Part shown: piece after piece, positions 1-9,344 of the stretch
Layout: every line of letters begins with the position of its first letter
Numbering within the stretch: the stretch's first letter is position 1
Assembly: GCF_002117485.1 (NCBI RefSeq)
Contig: NZ_CP021030.1
Span: 3,289,001-3,353,000 of the forward strand
DNA: 64,000 nucleotides
From: Rhizobium sp. NXC14
GTDB taxonomy: Bacteria > Pseudomonadota > Alphaproteobacteria > Rhizobiales > Rhizobiaceae
Direction of reading: 5' to 3'
The notes under the pieces: model-generated
Told to the model about the DNA's origin: nothing
The model's input: only the letters and a program-made list of their open reading frames with translations
Databases searched by the model: none
Translations under genes and position numbers: made by a program

Positions 1-1429
1 ACATGGCATGCGTCGCATCCCGCATCATTTCGCCGAGCCGCTCGAGGGCTGCGCGCGTCTCGTGGATTTCCTTTTCCCGTTCGCGCACCGCCGAAATATC
101 GGCATAGGTGAGCAGAATGCGCTCGTTGGAGATGCGGCGGCTGTCGAAGATCACGGATTTGCCGCCCGCCCAGCCAAGCTCGATCGGCTCGGGCTCCTCG
201 GCTTCGAACAGATGTTTGCGGAAGGCGTAGATCTCTTCCGGCGTCTTCGTCCCGTCATAGCGGCCGAGCTCGTCATTACGGCGGATGACGTCGATGAACG
301 GGCGGCCGTCGAAGCGATCGTCGAGCGGCAGTTCCCAGATGCTGTAGAATTCGTCGTTGGCGTAGAGAATCCGGTGGTCATTATCGAGGATCAGCACGCC
401 GATTGGCAGCGATCGCAGAATGCTCTCGATGTCCCGATGTAGTATTTCTTGCTGTTTGCGCGATTCAATCAGCGCCTTCTCGCGTTCCTTGAGCGGCGAG
501 ATGTCGGAAAAGGAGCCGACGACATAGGTTCGCCCATCCGCCGTCACCACGCGATTGACGCGCGAAATGACGGGATAGACATGGCCGCTATTGCTCGGCA
601 TCTCGCTTTCGAGCTCCACCGAAATGCCGTCCCTGAGCGCCAGCAGGTTTTCCTGGTAGATCGCCTCAGCACCTTCTGGCCCGAACATTTCGTGTTCGGT
701 CATTCCCAGATATTCGGAGCGGGCGCGGCCACTGAAGGTTTCATAATATTTGTTGGCATAGACCAGGCGATGCTTGTCGTCGCGGACGAAGACCGCCACA
801 GGCAGATCCTCCAAGACGGTGCGGAGTACGTCGAGTTCATTGACACTCTCTCCCCAGGCCGATTCCCCGGCGACCACAGGCGTCGCGCCGTTGCGATAGG
901 CTGCGTTGACGACCAGCGGGCGTCCGTCGGCTGCAAAGATGCCGATTGGGTGATCAAGGTTCTCCAGTGCCTCGCGCACTTGGGCGAGATCGGCGGCACT
1001 TCCGAAATCGTTTACAGTCTTAGAGCTGCCGGCAATCCCGGGTTTGCCGGCACCCCCCCCAAGGGCAACGGCGCGGCGCTCGCGGGCTTCGAAGATGCCG
1101 AGCACATAGATTCGGTCCGGCGACGGCGAGAAGCTTTCGATCTGGACGCGCTCATGGCCCTGGCCTGCGGCATCGAAGCAGATGGCGTTTTCCTCGGTGC
1201 CGAACACCAGCGCGCGGCGTTCCCTATCCTCGCGATCCTCTTCTTCGGGGCGGTCAAAGAGTTCGCGGCTGCGCCTGCCGATGAAATCGGAAATCTCGCG
1301 GCCCAGGAAATTGGCATAGGCCTCGTTGACGGCGACATAGCGCAGCTCGCTATTCTTGACATAGGCCGGGGTGTCCAGATCGGCGATCCGGCGGCAAGCC
1401 AATTCGAGAATGTCCCCGGATGATTTCAA
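1..1429 (-). CDS. Multi-PAS sensor protein, N-terminal part (runs off left edge)
   Basis: The reading frame is open on the minus strand from about 1465 to the left edge, so only the N-terminal 476 or so residues are present. It shows three consecutive PAS-like modules, for example 'YVKNSELRYVAVNEAYANFL', 'VFVRDDKHRLVYANKYYETF' and 'GVLILDNDHRILYANDEFYS', the last one leading into a coiled-coil-like stretch with many Glu and Arg residues. Such proteins usually continue into a histidine kinase, often with a receiver domain, but that part is outside the window. No ATG opens the frame; I chose TTG at 1427-1429, which has GGGAG about 10 nt upstream. A run of eight G (coding strand) lies in the linker after the first PAS. 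The kinase function is inferred. Confidence 0.75.
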   Translation of the reverse strand, partial: MKSSGDILELACRRIADLDTPAYVKNSELRYVAVNEAYANFLGREISDFIGRRSRELFDRPEEEDREDRERRALVFGTEENAICFDAAGQGHERVQIESFSPSPDRIYVLGIFEARERRAVALGGGAGKPGIAGSSKTVNDFGSAADLAQVREALENLDHPIGIFAADGRPLVVNAAYRNGATPVVAGESAWGESVNELDVLRTVLEDLPVAVFVRDDKHRLVYANKYYETFSGRARSEYLGMTEHEMFGPEGAEAIYQENLLALRDGISVELESEMPSNSGHVYPVISRVNRVVTADGRTYVVGSFSDISPLKEREKALIESRKQQEILHRDIESILRSLPIGVLILDNDHRILYANDEFYSIWELPLDDRFDGRPFIDVIRRNDELGRYDGTKTPEEIYAFRKHLFEAEEPEPIELGWAGGKSVIFDSRRISNERILLTYADISAVREREKEIHETRAALERLGEMMRDATHAM

Positions 1430-1661
1430 GAAATCGTCGCTCCCGCAATGAGTGGAATATCAACGACAAAGACTATAACGCCAAGGCTTTTAACAAGGTT
1501 TTAACCATAAATTTCGAAGGCGGAATTTTACAATCGGCGTACAGACCGGAGAAGCGCCGTATGCTGCACGAAACCGAAGGGATGACTGCAGAACTGCGGC
1601 CGGCCGCAATCCGCTCTTTACTCTTGGCTGGCCATTGAAATCATGACTAAAATTTAATGCG

Positions 1662-1705
1662 GGCCGCCCTTGTGCGGCCATCGCTCCGCCGCGATCCGGG
1701 CGGAG
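1662..1705 (+). other. Two tandem hairpins in gap 1430-1751
   Basis: The 320-bp gap holds two adjacent GC stems, GGCCGC/GCGGCC (1662-1679) and CTCCGCC/GGCGGAG (1684-1705), about 45 nt upstream of the next start. Neither is followed by a T run, so they look like leader structure or a factor-dependent terminator rather than an intrinsic one. I see no gene in the rest of the gap. Confidence 0.35.
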
Positions 1706-1751
1706 TCTGGCCATGGCTTTTATAGAAGCCAGTCTAGATAAGGAAGTTACC

Positions 1752-2060
1752 ATGTCCGTTCTTCATAAGACCATGGCGACGGGCCTGATCGCGCTGACCT
1801 TTGCCGGCGCCTCGCTCGCCACTGCCACCACCGCCGATGCCCGTCCGCGCGATGCCTTCTGGGGCGGCCTTGCGGCCGGCGTCGTCGGCGGCGCCCTGCT
1901 GTCGGAGGCCGCCCGCCCCGCCTACCCCGTCTATCCGGCTTACCCTGTCTACCGTCCCTACCCCGTCTATCGGACCTATTACCGGCCGCACTATTGCCAC
2001 CTCGAATGGCGTTACGACCGCTGGGGCGAGTCCTACCGCGTGAAAGTCTGCCCGGAATAG
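1752..2060 (+). CDS. Small secreted Tyr/Pro-rich protein
   Basis: This 102-residue protein starts with a clear signal peptide (Lys, then a hydrophobic run ending near 'TADARPRD', residues 1-31). A glycine-rich segment 'GGLAAGVVGGALLSEA' follows, then repeated 'YPVYPAYPVYRPYPVY' units, and a C-terminal part with Tyr and Arg and two cysteines. Similar short proteins with glycine-rich then Tyr/Pro-rich parts are common in rhizobia as exported proteins of unknown role. ATG 1752 was chosen because AAGGAAG stands 6-12 nt upstream and the signal peptide begins there. The function is unknown. Confidence 0.75.
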   Translation: MSVLHKTMATGLIALTFAGASLATATTADARPRDAFWGGLAAGVVGGALLSEAARPAYPVYPAYPVYRPYPVYRTYYRPHYCHLEWRYDRWGESYRVKVCPE

Positions 2061-2128
2061 CAAGACCGCATCCGGCGCCGCTTGACCTCCCGGCGGCGCT
2101 GGTCCAATCCTCCCGCAGGAGGATCAGC

Positions 2129-3268
2129 ATGCCGGAACCGCTCAAGAAACTGCTGCATGAAGAGCTCGTCGGTGATATGGCCGATCACGTTGCGGCCCAT
2201 GCGCCCGCCTTCGACCGGGAACGTTTCGTAACTCTGGCGACCGATGGCCTTGTAGCCCTGGAACTGATGGAGCGCTCCGCATTGATCCGTGACGCGCTGC
2301 TTGCCACGCTTCCCGGAGATTTTCCTAAAGCAGCCTCTATCCTCAAGGCAAGCCTGCCGGCCGCCGACACGCCGGGACTCTCCGGCTGGATGCTGCTGCC
2401 GGTCAATCAGTTCATCGCCGCCCGCGGCACCGATCATTTCGATCTCGGCCTCGACCTCCTCAAGGCGCTGACGCCGCATTTCACCGGCGAATTCGGCATC
2501 CGGCAATTCATCCATCGCGACCAGCAACGTGCGCTCGCCACCATTTCCACCTGGGTCGGCGATCCCGACCAGCATGAGCGCCGGCTGGCGAGCGAGGGAA
2601 CGCGGCCGCGCCTGCCTTGGGCCATGCGCCTGCCGCAACTTGTGAAAGACCCCGCACCGATCCTGCCGATCCTGACCGCGCTGATGGATGATCCGGAGGA
2701 TTATGTGCGCCGCTCCGTCGCCAACAGCTTGAACGACATCGCCAAGGATCATCCAGATCTGGTCGCCGCCTTTATCGCCGGCCATATCGACGGCGCGTCC
2801 GCCGAGCGCCGCCGGCTGCTGAAACACGCCTCTCGCACGATGCTCAAGAAAGGCCATGCGCAGGCGCTTGCCAATTTCGGTTTCGACCCGGCAACCGCGC
2901 TGACATGCGAGCTGCGCCTTCAGAACGGCGAAGTGGCGTTCGGCGAAGGGCTGGATTTTGAAATCCGCCTGACCAATTCAGGCGAAACCGCGCACTCACT
3001 AATGATCGACTACGCCATTCACCACATCAAGGCCGACGGCTCGCTCTCGCCCAAAGTCTTCAAATGCAAGACGCTCACGCTCGCGCCGGGGCAGAGCCAC
3101 GCAATCGAGCGCCGCCATGCCATGCGGCCGATCACGACGCGGCGCTATTATCCCGGCGAGCACCGCATCGCCGTGCTCGTCAATGGCGCCGAAAGCGCAT
3201 CGGAAAGTTTCGTCCTCAGAATGCCGTCGCCTGACCCGGGCCAATGCCTTTTTGTGCGCTGCACTTGA
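2129..3268 (+). CDS. AlkC-like DNA alkylation repair protein
   Basis: The 379-residue protein matches the DNA alkylation-repair family built of HEAT-like helical repeats (AlkC/AlkD type), which remove alkylated bases such as 3-methyladenine. Visible signs are the N-terminal 'MPEPLKKLLHEELVGDMADH', the block 'FGIRQFIHRDQQRALATIS', and 'DDPEDYVRRSVANSLNDIAKDHPDLV' (shown in part), a typical HEAT repeat carrying the conserved Asp-Tyr-Val-Arg. About 110 residues at the C terminus look like a beta-sandwich extension ('CELRLQNGEVAFGEGLDFEI', later 'YYPGEHRIAVLVNG'), as in longer AlkC relatives. The start is ATG 2129 with CAGGAGGA 6 nt upstream. It stands alone, 68 bp after the secreted protein. Enzyme activity is inferred from the family. 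Confidence 0.8.
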   Translation: MPEPLKKLLHEELVGDMADHVAAHAPAFDRERFVTLATDGLVALELMERSALIRDALLATLPGDFPKAASILKASLPAADTPGLSGWMLLPVNQFIAARGTDHFDLGLDLLKALTPHFTGEFGIRQFIHRDQQRALATISTWVGDPDQHERRLASEGTRPRLPWAMRLPQLVKDPAPILPILTALMDDPEDYVRRSVANSLNDIAKDHPDLVAAFIAGHIDGASAERRRLLKHASRTMLKKGHAQALANFGFDPATALTCELRLQNGEVAFGEGLDFEIRLTNSGETAHSLMIDYAIHHIKADGSLSPKVFKCKTLTLAPGQSHAIERRHAMRPITTRRYYPGEHRIAVLVNGAESASESFVLRMPSPDPGQCLFVRCT

Positions 3269-3539
3269 CTTTCCACGCAAACTAGCCCAAATGCGGCTCA
3301 GCTTTCACCCTTCCGGCCGCCGCGTGAGCGTGCCCCTGCTCGAAAATACGAAACGCAGGAAGAAGGGACAAAAGCGCATTTCGACAGAGCGCCGCACTCT
3401 CAAGAGCGGCCAGAAGCGCTGGAAAGCTTTTTCCAACTTGCAAGTTCCCACTTCACGCGGGGTTCTTGACGCCAGAATGAAACCGGATCGCATGGTGCGT
3501 TCCGGCGCTAGTCGTTGTGGCGCCCCGAAAGGTTATGCC

Positions 3540-5225
3540 TTGACTAATTTTGAATCGCTTGGTGTCTCCAAGCCGATCGTCGCCACCTTGTTCCAGCTCG
3601 GCATCGAAACGCCGACGCCGATCCAGGAACAGGCCATTCCCCTCCTCATTTCAGGCCGCGATCTGATCGGCCTTGCCCAGACCGGCACCGGAAAGACCGC
3701 CGCCTTCGGCCTGCCGCTCATCGAAAAGCTGCTCGCTGACGAGCGCCGCCCCGACAACCGCACGACGCGGACGTTGATCCTGGCGCCGACCCGCGAGCTG
3801 GTGAACCAGATCGCCGAGAACCTGAAGAAGTTCATCCGCAAGTCGCCGCTGCGCATCAACGTCGTCGTCGGCGGTGTGTCGATCAACAAGCAGCAGCTGC
3901 AGCTCGAAAAGGGAACCGACATCCTGGTCGCGACCCCCGGTCGCCTGCTCGATCTCGTCAACCGCCGCGCCATCACGCTGACGACGGTGCGCTATCTCGT
4001 GCTCGACGAGGCCGACCAGATGCTCGACCTCGGCTTCGTGCACGACCTGCGCAAGATCGCCAAACTGGTGCCGAAGAAGCGTCAGACCATGCTGTTTTCG
4101 GCCACCATGCCGAAGGCGATCGCCGATCTCGCCGGCGACTATCTCGTCGATCCCGTCAAGGTCGAAGTCACGCCTCCCGGCAAGGCTGCCGACAAGGTCG
4201 AGCAGTATGTCCATTTCGTCGGCGGCAAGAACGACAAGACGGAACTGCTACGTAGATCGCTGACCGAAAATCCGGACGGCCGCGCCATCGTCTTCCTGCG
4301 CACCAAGCATGGTGCGGAGAAGCTGATGAAGCACCTCGACAATATCGGCTATTCCGTCGCCTCGATCCACGGCAACAAGAGCCAGGGTCAGCGCGAGCGG
4401 GCGCTGAAGGCCTTCCGCGAGGGCAGCATCAAGACGCTGATCGCGACAGACGTCGCCGCCCGCGGCATCGACATCCCGGCCGTCAGCCACGTCTACAACT
4501 ACGACCTGCCCGAAGTGCCGGATGCCTATGTCCATCGCATCGGCCGCACGGCGCGCGCAGGCCGCGACGGCATTGCCATCGCCTTCTGCGCCCCTGACGA
4601 AGCCAAGCTGCTGCGAGATATCGAGCGCCTGATGGGCATCGACATATCAGTTGCCAGCGGTGAACCGCCGGCACATATCAGCGCCGGCGGCCCGCGCCGA
4701 GGCAACGGCAATGGCAACAACCGCAATCGGGGCGGCAGCCAGGGGCGCGGCGAAGGCCGCGGCGATGCCAACCGCTCGGAGCATCGCGGCAGCCGCCAGG
4801 AACGCCGCCCGCGCCGCGAAGGCGAAGGCAGCGAAATCCGCGCCGGCGGCGAGGAGCGCCGCGAGCGCCGTCCTCGTCCCGAACGCTCAGGCCGTAACGA
4901 GGACTTCCGCGGTCAGCGCCGCGGCGAAGCAGCCCCGGATTTCGGCCCCGACAACGATCTTGCCTCGACCTCCGATTTCCGCCCGGCAAAGCCGCAGCGC
5001 CCTGCGCATAACGGCCCCAATGGCCATCATGCCAATGGCGAACCGAGCGGCCATCACCGCGGCAACGGCCGCCACGCTCACGGCCGCCCGGCCCGCAAGC
5101 ACGGCGAAGACCGTGGACCGCATCAGGCTCAGGGCGGCGAACAGCGCCGCGACGGCAATGGCGGCAACCGCCGCGGCGGCTCGGGCTCTCGCAATGGCGG
5201 CGGCCAGCGCCGCGAACGCGCCTGA
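3540..5225 (+). CDS. DEAD-box ATP-dependent RNA helicase, RhlE type
   Basis: An RNA-unwinding ATPase of 561 residues, probably acting in RNA decay, ribosome assembly or cold growth. Seen motifs: Q-motif 'PTPIQEQAIP' (about 25-34), Walker A AQTGTGKT (46-53), PTREL, TPGRLLD, DEAD (156-159), SAT (187-189), and in domain 2 'IVFLRTKHGAEKL', 'LIATDVAARGIDIP' and 'HRIGRTARAG'. The last 190 residues are a low-complexity tail rich in Gly, Asn, Arg and His, typical of RhlE-like proteins and likely to bind RNA. The frame is open far upstream, but TTG 3540 fits best: GAAAGG lies 8 nt before it and 'MTNFESLG' begins the conserved part. The 270-bp gap upstream has no gene and may be a long leader. Confidence 0.93.
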   Translation: MTNFESLGVSKPIVATLFQLGIETPTPIQEQAIPLLISGRDLIGLAQTGTGKTAAFGLPLIEKLLADERRPDNRTTRTLILAPTRELVNQIAENLKKFIRKSPLRINVVVGGVSINKQQLQLEKGTDILVATPGRLLDLVNRRAITLTTVRYLVLDEADQMLDLGFVHDLRKIAKLVPKKRQTMLFSATMPKAIADLAGDYLVDPVKVEVTPPGKAADKVEQYVHFVGGKNDKTELLRRSLTENPDGRAIVFLRTKHGAEKLMKHLDNIGYSVASIHGNKSQGQRERALKAFREGSIKTLIATDVAARGIDIPAVSHVYNYDLPEVPDAYVHRIGRTARAGRDGIAIAFCAPDEAKLLRDIERLMGIDISVASGEPPAHISAGGPRRGNGNGNNRNRGGSQGRGEGRGDANRSEHRGSRQERRPRREGEGSEIRAGGEERRERRPRPERSGRNEDFRGQRRGEAAPDFGPDNDLASTSDFRPAKPQRPAHNGPNGHHANGEPSGHHRGNGRHAHGRPARKHGEDRGPHQAQGGEQRRDGNGGNRRGGSGSRNGGGQRRERA

Positions 5226-5249
5226 GCGCCAATTGATTCAAAGGAGAAG

Positions 5250-5309
5250 AGGCCGGACCTTCGGCCTTGAATATTAGGAGGCCGGAGCATCTGGTGGGAT
5301 GCCCGGCCT
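5250..5309 (+). terminator. Tandem hairpins after the helicase gene
   Basis: Two stems follow the helicase stop: AGGCCG/CGGCCT (5250-5267) and a longer one, AGGCCGG-a-GCAT paired with ATGC-CCGGCCT (5279-5309), followed by TTCTC. The second has an 11-bp stem and a short pyrimidine run, so it is a likely transcription terminator. Confidence 0.7.
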
Positions 5310-5428
5310 TTCTCATTGTAGTGACGACACCACTGCGACGGCAGTACTCGGTCACGTTTCCCGGTTTCTGAACGCACGCAGTTGACGAGATCGAAGCCCT
5401 TCGCAGCGCCGGCGGGAGCCTTGCGGTA

Positions 5429-5510
5429 TCAATGCGCTGTGAACCCGCCGTCGACGGGCAGCGTGACGCCGCAAAGAACCGCGCCGCGAAGCCGGACCGC
5501 TTGCGTCCCG
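5429..5510 (-). pseudogene. C-terminal remnant of a short-chain dehydrogenase
   Basis: On the minus strand a short frame reads 'RGAVLCGVTLPVDGGFTAH' and stops at 5429-5431. This is the usual end of a classical SDR oxidoreductase ('...G..L.VDGG....'). No Rossmann motif or other SDR sequence is found upstream, where the divergent AraC gene starts at 5536. I read it as the last 25 or so codons of a deleted SDR gene. The rest of gap 5310-5535 shows nothing further. Confidence 0.55.
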
Positions 5511-5535
5511 GACGTTTGAGACCTAAATTGGCTCC

Positions 5536-6525
5536 ATGCTTGACCATCCGTCCCGGCCATTGTCGCCGCCAACTATCCCAATGGACGCCCTGAGCGAAGT
5601 CCTGCAAGACTTTCGCTTGAGTGGAGTCAATTATGGACGCTGCGAGCTCAGGCATCCATGGAGCATCGCCTTTCCGCAACAACAGCTGCTTCGTTTTCAC
5701 TTCGTCAGCCAGGGTCCATGCTGGATCCATACCGAAACCCACGGATGGCAGGCGTTGAACGATGGCGATCTGGTGCTGCTGCCGCAAGGTAACGCACACC
5801 GGTTGGCGAGCGCGCCTGATGTTGAGGGCGACTCGCTTAAAAGTTGCCAGATTACAAAATTGGGCAGCAACGTCTGCGACGTCGTGCGGGAAGGAACGGG
5901 CGCCACCAGCACCCTTTTCTGCGGCTCCATGGCTTTGGGCGCCCATGCGCTTAATCCCTTAATCGCCTTGATGCCCCCAATCATCAAGGGCTGCGATGTG
6001 GCCGGCAACGACCCGATCGTAGGCCCCCTGCTGGCCGCTATGTCGGCGGAGGCGACACAACCCCAGATGGGAAGTGCGACGGTCTTGTCACGTATGGCGG
6101 ACTTGCTCGCTGCGCGGCTTATCCGTTGCTGGGTCAACTGCAGCGGAGCCTCGACCACCGGCTGGCTCGCTGCCATCCGCGATCCCCAGATCGGTCGTGT
6201 GCTGGCGGCCATGCACCGAGATCCCGGCCATAACTGGACCCTTGAAAGCCTCGCTGGTGTGGCAGGCCAGTCGCGCTCGATCTTCGCCGAGCGCTTCAGC
6301 GCTATCTTGGGAGAAGGCGCGGCACATTATCTCGCCCGTCTGCGTATGCAGCTTGCCCGCGATTTGTTGGCGCAGAACGGCATGTCGGTCGCCGAGGTAG
6401 CCTCACGATTGGGCTATGAGTCCGAGGCGTCTTTCGCGCGTGCCTTCAAGCGGGTCACCAACCTTTCACCGGGGATTGTGCGTCGCACAAATTCCGGACG
6501 AACGGACATGGATTTCGGATTTTAA
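5536..6525 (+). CDS. AraC-family regulator with N-terminal cupin domain
   Basis: A 329-residue DNA-binding regulator. Residues 1-190 or so resemble the cupin_6 ligand domain found in many proteobacterial AraC regulators ('DGDLVLLPQGNAHRLAS'). The last 100 residues hold the double helix-turn-helix: 'WTLESLAGVAGQSRSIFAER' and 'MSVAEVASRLGYESEASFAR', ending in 'AFKRVTNLSPGIVRR'. It lies 58 bp upstream of an MFS exporter in the same direction, the usual arrangement of a regulator and the efflux gene it controls. ATG 5536 is the first start; ATG 5581 ('MDALSEV') is an alternative and is where related proteins often begin. The ligand is unknown. Confidence 0.88.
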   Translation: MLDHPSRPLSPPTIPMDALSEVLQDFRLSGVNYGRCELRHPWSIAFPQQQLLRFHFVSQGPCWIHTETHGWQALNDGDLVLLPQGNAHRLASAPDVEGDSLKSCQITKLGSNVCDVVREGTGATSTLFCGSMALGAHALNPLIALMPPIIKGCDVAGNDPIVGPLLAAMSAEATQPQMGSATVLSRMADLLAARLIRCWVNCSGASTTGWLAAIRDPQIGRVLAAMHRDPGHNWTLESLAGVAGQSRSIFAERFSAILGEGAAHYLARLRMQLARDLLAQNGMSVAEVASRLGYESEASFARAFKRVTNLSPGIVRRTNSGRTDMDFGF

Positions 6526-6583
6526 GACACATATCATCCTGAAAACTTCGTCTATGAAATCTCCGAACACAGGAGATCCATCT

Positions 6584-7792
6584 ATGACGGACACAACATC
6601 ACAATTCGACGAGGCTGCAATTGGCCTGGAGACGGCTGAACCATCCGCGTGGAGCGCGGCGACTTGGTTTGCCGTTGTTTCGATGGCGGCCACCAGCTTT
6701 GCACTGGTATCTGCTGAGTTCCTGCCGGCGGGACTGTTGACGCCAATGGCGCGCGATCTCGGCATTTCCGAGGGAACGGCCGGACAGGTCGTCACCGCCA
6801 CCGCTTCCGTCGGCGCTGTGACGGCCCTTTTGAGCAATGTTCTTATCGGCAGACTGAACCGCAAGGTGGTGCTGGTCGGTCTCAGTGCGTTGGCGGTCGG
6901 CTCCAATATACTCGCATCTTTAGCAACCGATTTTTGGCTGTTGTTGTTGGGCCGGGCTGGGCTGGGCATCGCGTTGAGCGGCTTTTGGGCGCTTTCCGTG
7001 GCGGTCGTGGCGAGGCTGGTCGGCGCCAACGCGACAGGTCGGGGCATGGCTATCGTCACCCTCGGCGTTTCGCTCGCCACGATAGCTGCACCATCAATGG
7101 GTGCTTTGATCAGCGATTGGCTGGGATGGCGCAGCGCCATGGCGATGACAGCCGGGCTTGCCGCGCTTGCCATGCTGCTGCAGGTGCTCAGCTTGCCGAC
7201 GCTCCCGGCAAACACAAGCAACAGTCTCGCTGATGTTTTCCGGCTGACACGACGGCGCGGTGTTCAACTGGGAATGCTTGCTATCCTTTTGCTGATGACC
7301 GGACATTTTGCCGGATCGGTTTATGTGCGTCCCTTCCTTGAACAAGTGACGCTCCTTGAAACCAGATCGATCGCCCTGGCACTGCTCGGGTTTGGCATCG
7401 CCTCGGTGATCGGCAATCTTGCCGGTGGCCGGATGGCCGACGCGAGCATCCGCATAGCGCTCGCAGTCACGGCGGTGTTGATGGCTTTTGCCGCACTCGC
7501 TCTGTTGCTTTGGGGCGCTCATACCGCCGTCGCGTTTGCGCTCGTTGCGCTTTGGGGCTTTGCCTTCGGCATGGCGCCGGTAGTGCTGCCGACCAATCTT
7601 TCCCGCGCGGCCGCCGACGCTCTGGAGGCGGCGGGCAGCCTGATGGTCGTCTCCTTTCAGGTGGCCATCAGTAGCGGCGCGATTTTTGGCGGCTATATCG
7701 TCGACCACTACGGCGCTGCGGGACCATTGACGCTCACCGCTCTCCTGGCGGCGTCGACGGTTGCCTTGGCGCTGCTGCAGCCCCGCAGCTGA
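6584..7792 (+). CDS. MFS transporter, DHA1-type drug/metabolite exporter
   Basis: A 402-residue inner-membrane protein with about 12 hydrophobic segments. It has the loop 2-3 pattern 'GRLNRKVVLVGLSALAVGSN' and motif C-like 'GVSLATIAAPSMGALISDWL', which marks proton-coupled antiporters such as the AraJ/NepI/Bcr group. Start ATG 6584 has AGGAG 8 nt upstream; ATG 6554 is in frame but has no good ribosome site. It follows the AraC gene closely and probably shares its control. The substrate cannot be read from the sequence. Confidence 0.88.
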   Translation: MTDTTSQFDEAAIGLETAEPSAWSAATWFAVVSMAATSFALVSAEFLPAGLLTPMARDLGISEGTAGQVVTATASVGAVTALLSNVLIGRLNRKVVLVGLSALAVGSNILASLATDFWLLLLGRAGLGIALSGFWALSVAVVARLVGANATGRGMAIVTLGVSLATIAAPSMGALISDWLGWRSAMAMTAGLAALAMLLQVLSLPTLPANTSNSLADVFRLTRRRGVQLGMLAILLLMTGHFAGSVYVRPFLEQVTLLETRSIALALLGFGIASVIGNLAGGRMADASIRIALAVTAVLMAFAALALLLWGAHTAVAFALVALWGFAFGMAPVVLPTNLSRAAADALEAAGSLMVVSFQVAISSGAIFGGYIVDHYGAAGPLTLTALLAASTVALALLQPRS

Positions 7793-7844
7793 TCGTCGCT
7801 TGCTGCTTGATGGGCCGAGTAGCACTCTACGACGCTCTAGATAT

Positions 7845-7872
7845 GAGGTCGTCGGCAATCGCCGGCGACCTC
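7845..7872. terminator. Hairpin between convergent MFS and EamA genes
   Basis: GAGGTCGTCGGC pairs with GCCGGCGACCTC over 12 positions (one G-U wobble) around an AATC loop. It sits in the 133-bp gap between two genes that face each other, so it could end transcription from both sides, although there is no T run. Confidence 0.5.
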
Positions 7873-7925
7873 GCTCAGTTGAGGTTCAAGCCATCCGATT
7901 GTTCGACCTTGGCCCAGCCATCAGC

Positions 7926-8825
7926 CTATACGCTCGCCTGCGCTTGCTGAACGACCCTGCGGTTTGTCATATATACGCCCATCACTACGATCGCGGTGCC
8001 GATGATCAACGGCAGCGTCAGCGGTTCCCCGAAGGCAACGAAGGCCTCCAACGCCACCGCCGGCGGCATCAGGTAGATGAGCGAGGCGGCGCGCGAGACC
8101 TGTCCGCGGCGGATGAGGTAAAGCAGCAGCCCGACACCGCCCATCGAGAGGCCGAAGACCGACCAGAGAAGCGCGCCCCAGGCCTGCGCGGTGCCATCGA
8201 AATGCTGGTTTTCGAAGATCAGCGACAACGGCAGGGTGAGGATTAACGCACCGACATACTGCAGCGTCGCGATGCTTCTGAGATCACCCGACTGCAAGTG
8301 TTTCTTTTGGTAAAGCGTGCCGTAAGTGACGGAGCCCATGGCGATGAGGTTGATCGCCAGCGGCAGCGCCGCATGGCTGAGATCGGCCGTCGCCGGATCG
8401 AAGAGCTTCGGCGAAATCGCGATGGCGATACCGATGAAACCGAGCCCGAGGCCGAGCTTCTGTGTCTGTTGCAACCGCTCGCCGACGAGAAAGGGCGCCG
8501 CCATTGCGGTCAGCAGCGGCTGCAGCGCCGCGATGATCCCCGATATGCCGGCCGGCACGCCATTGGCAATCGCCCACCAGAGGCCGGCGAGATAGAAACC
8601 ATGCAGGAAGAAGCCGGAATAGATGGCGCGCAGCCACGTCGCCCGGCTTGTCGGCCATTGCGCCCGCATCAACAGGCAGAGCACCAGGAATGCCAGGGCC
8701 GACAGCGCGTAGCGTATCGAAAGAAAGGTGAAGGGCTCGGAATGCAGCGCCGCATATCTCGCCACCACCCATCCCGTGGACCAGAGCAGAACGAAGAGAG
8801 CGGGGGCAAGGCGATCGAGGGACAT
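7926..8825 (-). CDS. EamA/DMT-family transporter
   Basis: A 299-residue membrane protein with about ten hydrophobic helices arranged as two similar halves, the hallmark of EamA (drug/metabolite transporter, RhaT/YdcZ-like). Typical parts are 'FVLLWSTGWVVARYA' in helix 1 and 'PLLTAMAAPFLVGERL' near the end of the first half, mirrored by 'PAVALEAFVAFGEPLTL' in the second. It probably exports a small metabolite or amino acid. The start at ATG 8825 fits the family; an upstream extension in frame lacks hydrophobic character. The gene stands alone. Confidence 0.85.
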   Translation of the reverse strand: MSLDRLAPALFVLLWSTGWVVARYAALHSEPFTFLSIRYALSALAFLVLCLLMRAQWPTSRATWLRAIYSGFFLHGFYLAGLWWAIANGVPAGISGIIAALQPLLTAMAAPFLVGERLQQTQKLGLGLGFIGIAIAISPKLFDPATADLSHAALPLAINLIAMGSVTYGTLYQKKHLQSGDLRSIATLQYVGALILTLPLSLIFENQHFDGTAQAWGALLWSVFGLSMGGVGLLLYLIRRGQVSRAASLIYLMPPAVALEAFVAFGEPLTLPLIIGTAIVVMGVYMTNRRVVQQAQASV

Positions 8826-8980
8826 GGGGGCTCGCAAGAAAGATTCGCCGTGCTGATAACGGCACCCGGGCACCGCAGTCAAAGGCGAAGCGTTGATGCT
8901 TACGTGAAATTTCGCTGATGTTGCGGGCGACAGGCGGGGCCATGCCACCACGGCGAAGAATCACCGGCACTTTCCCAATC

Positions 8981-9119
8981 TCCCTCATTCCTGTGCTCGT
9001 CACAGGAATCCAGTGCGCCCCAAGTCCTTGGGCGCGGGAGACTCTCATCATCGTCACAGAGTCATTCACCCGCAGACGCGCGGTGGCTGGATTGCTGTGA
9101 CCGGCACAGGAATGAGGGA
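8981..9119. repeat. Rhizobial palindromic intergenic repeat (RIME-like)
   Basis: About 33 bp at 8981-9013 (TCCCTCATTCCTGTGC..., ending AATCCAG) is repeated inverted at 9087-9119 with few mismatches. A second, inner GCGCCCAAG-type palindrome lies between. I recognise the 'CTCATTCCTGTGC..CACAGGAAT' ends from many rhizobial intergenic repeats. The rest of gap 8826-9344 has no gene that I can support. Confidence 0.75.
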
Positions 9120-9344
9120 GGAAGCGCATGCACCCTTTAAACCGCTTGACCGAAAAACCATCACCTGCCTGGATTTTGCGCAGCCCCGGCAGACTGACCA
9201 CCCTCTCCGCCGCGCCACCTCACTCCGAATGCCCGGATTTTTACCGTTTTCTCGCAGCGCAAAATCTTTTCCCCGAACTGCGCATGGTTCTTGCATTGCA
9301 ATTTGCGTTGTATTCAAATGAACAAAAAAAGGGGAGCCGCACCT

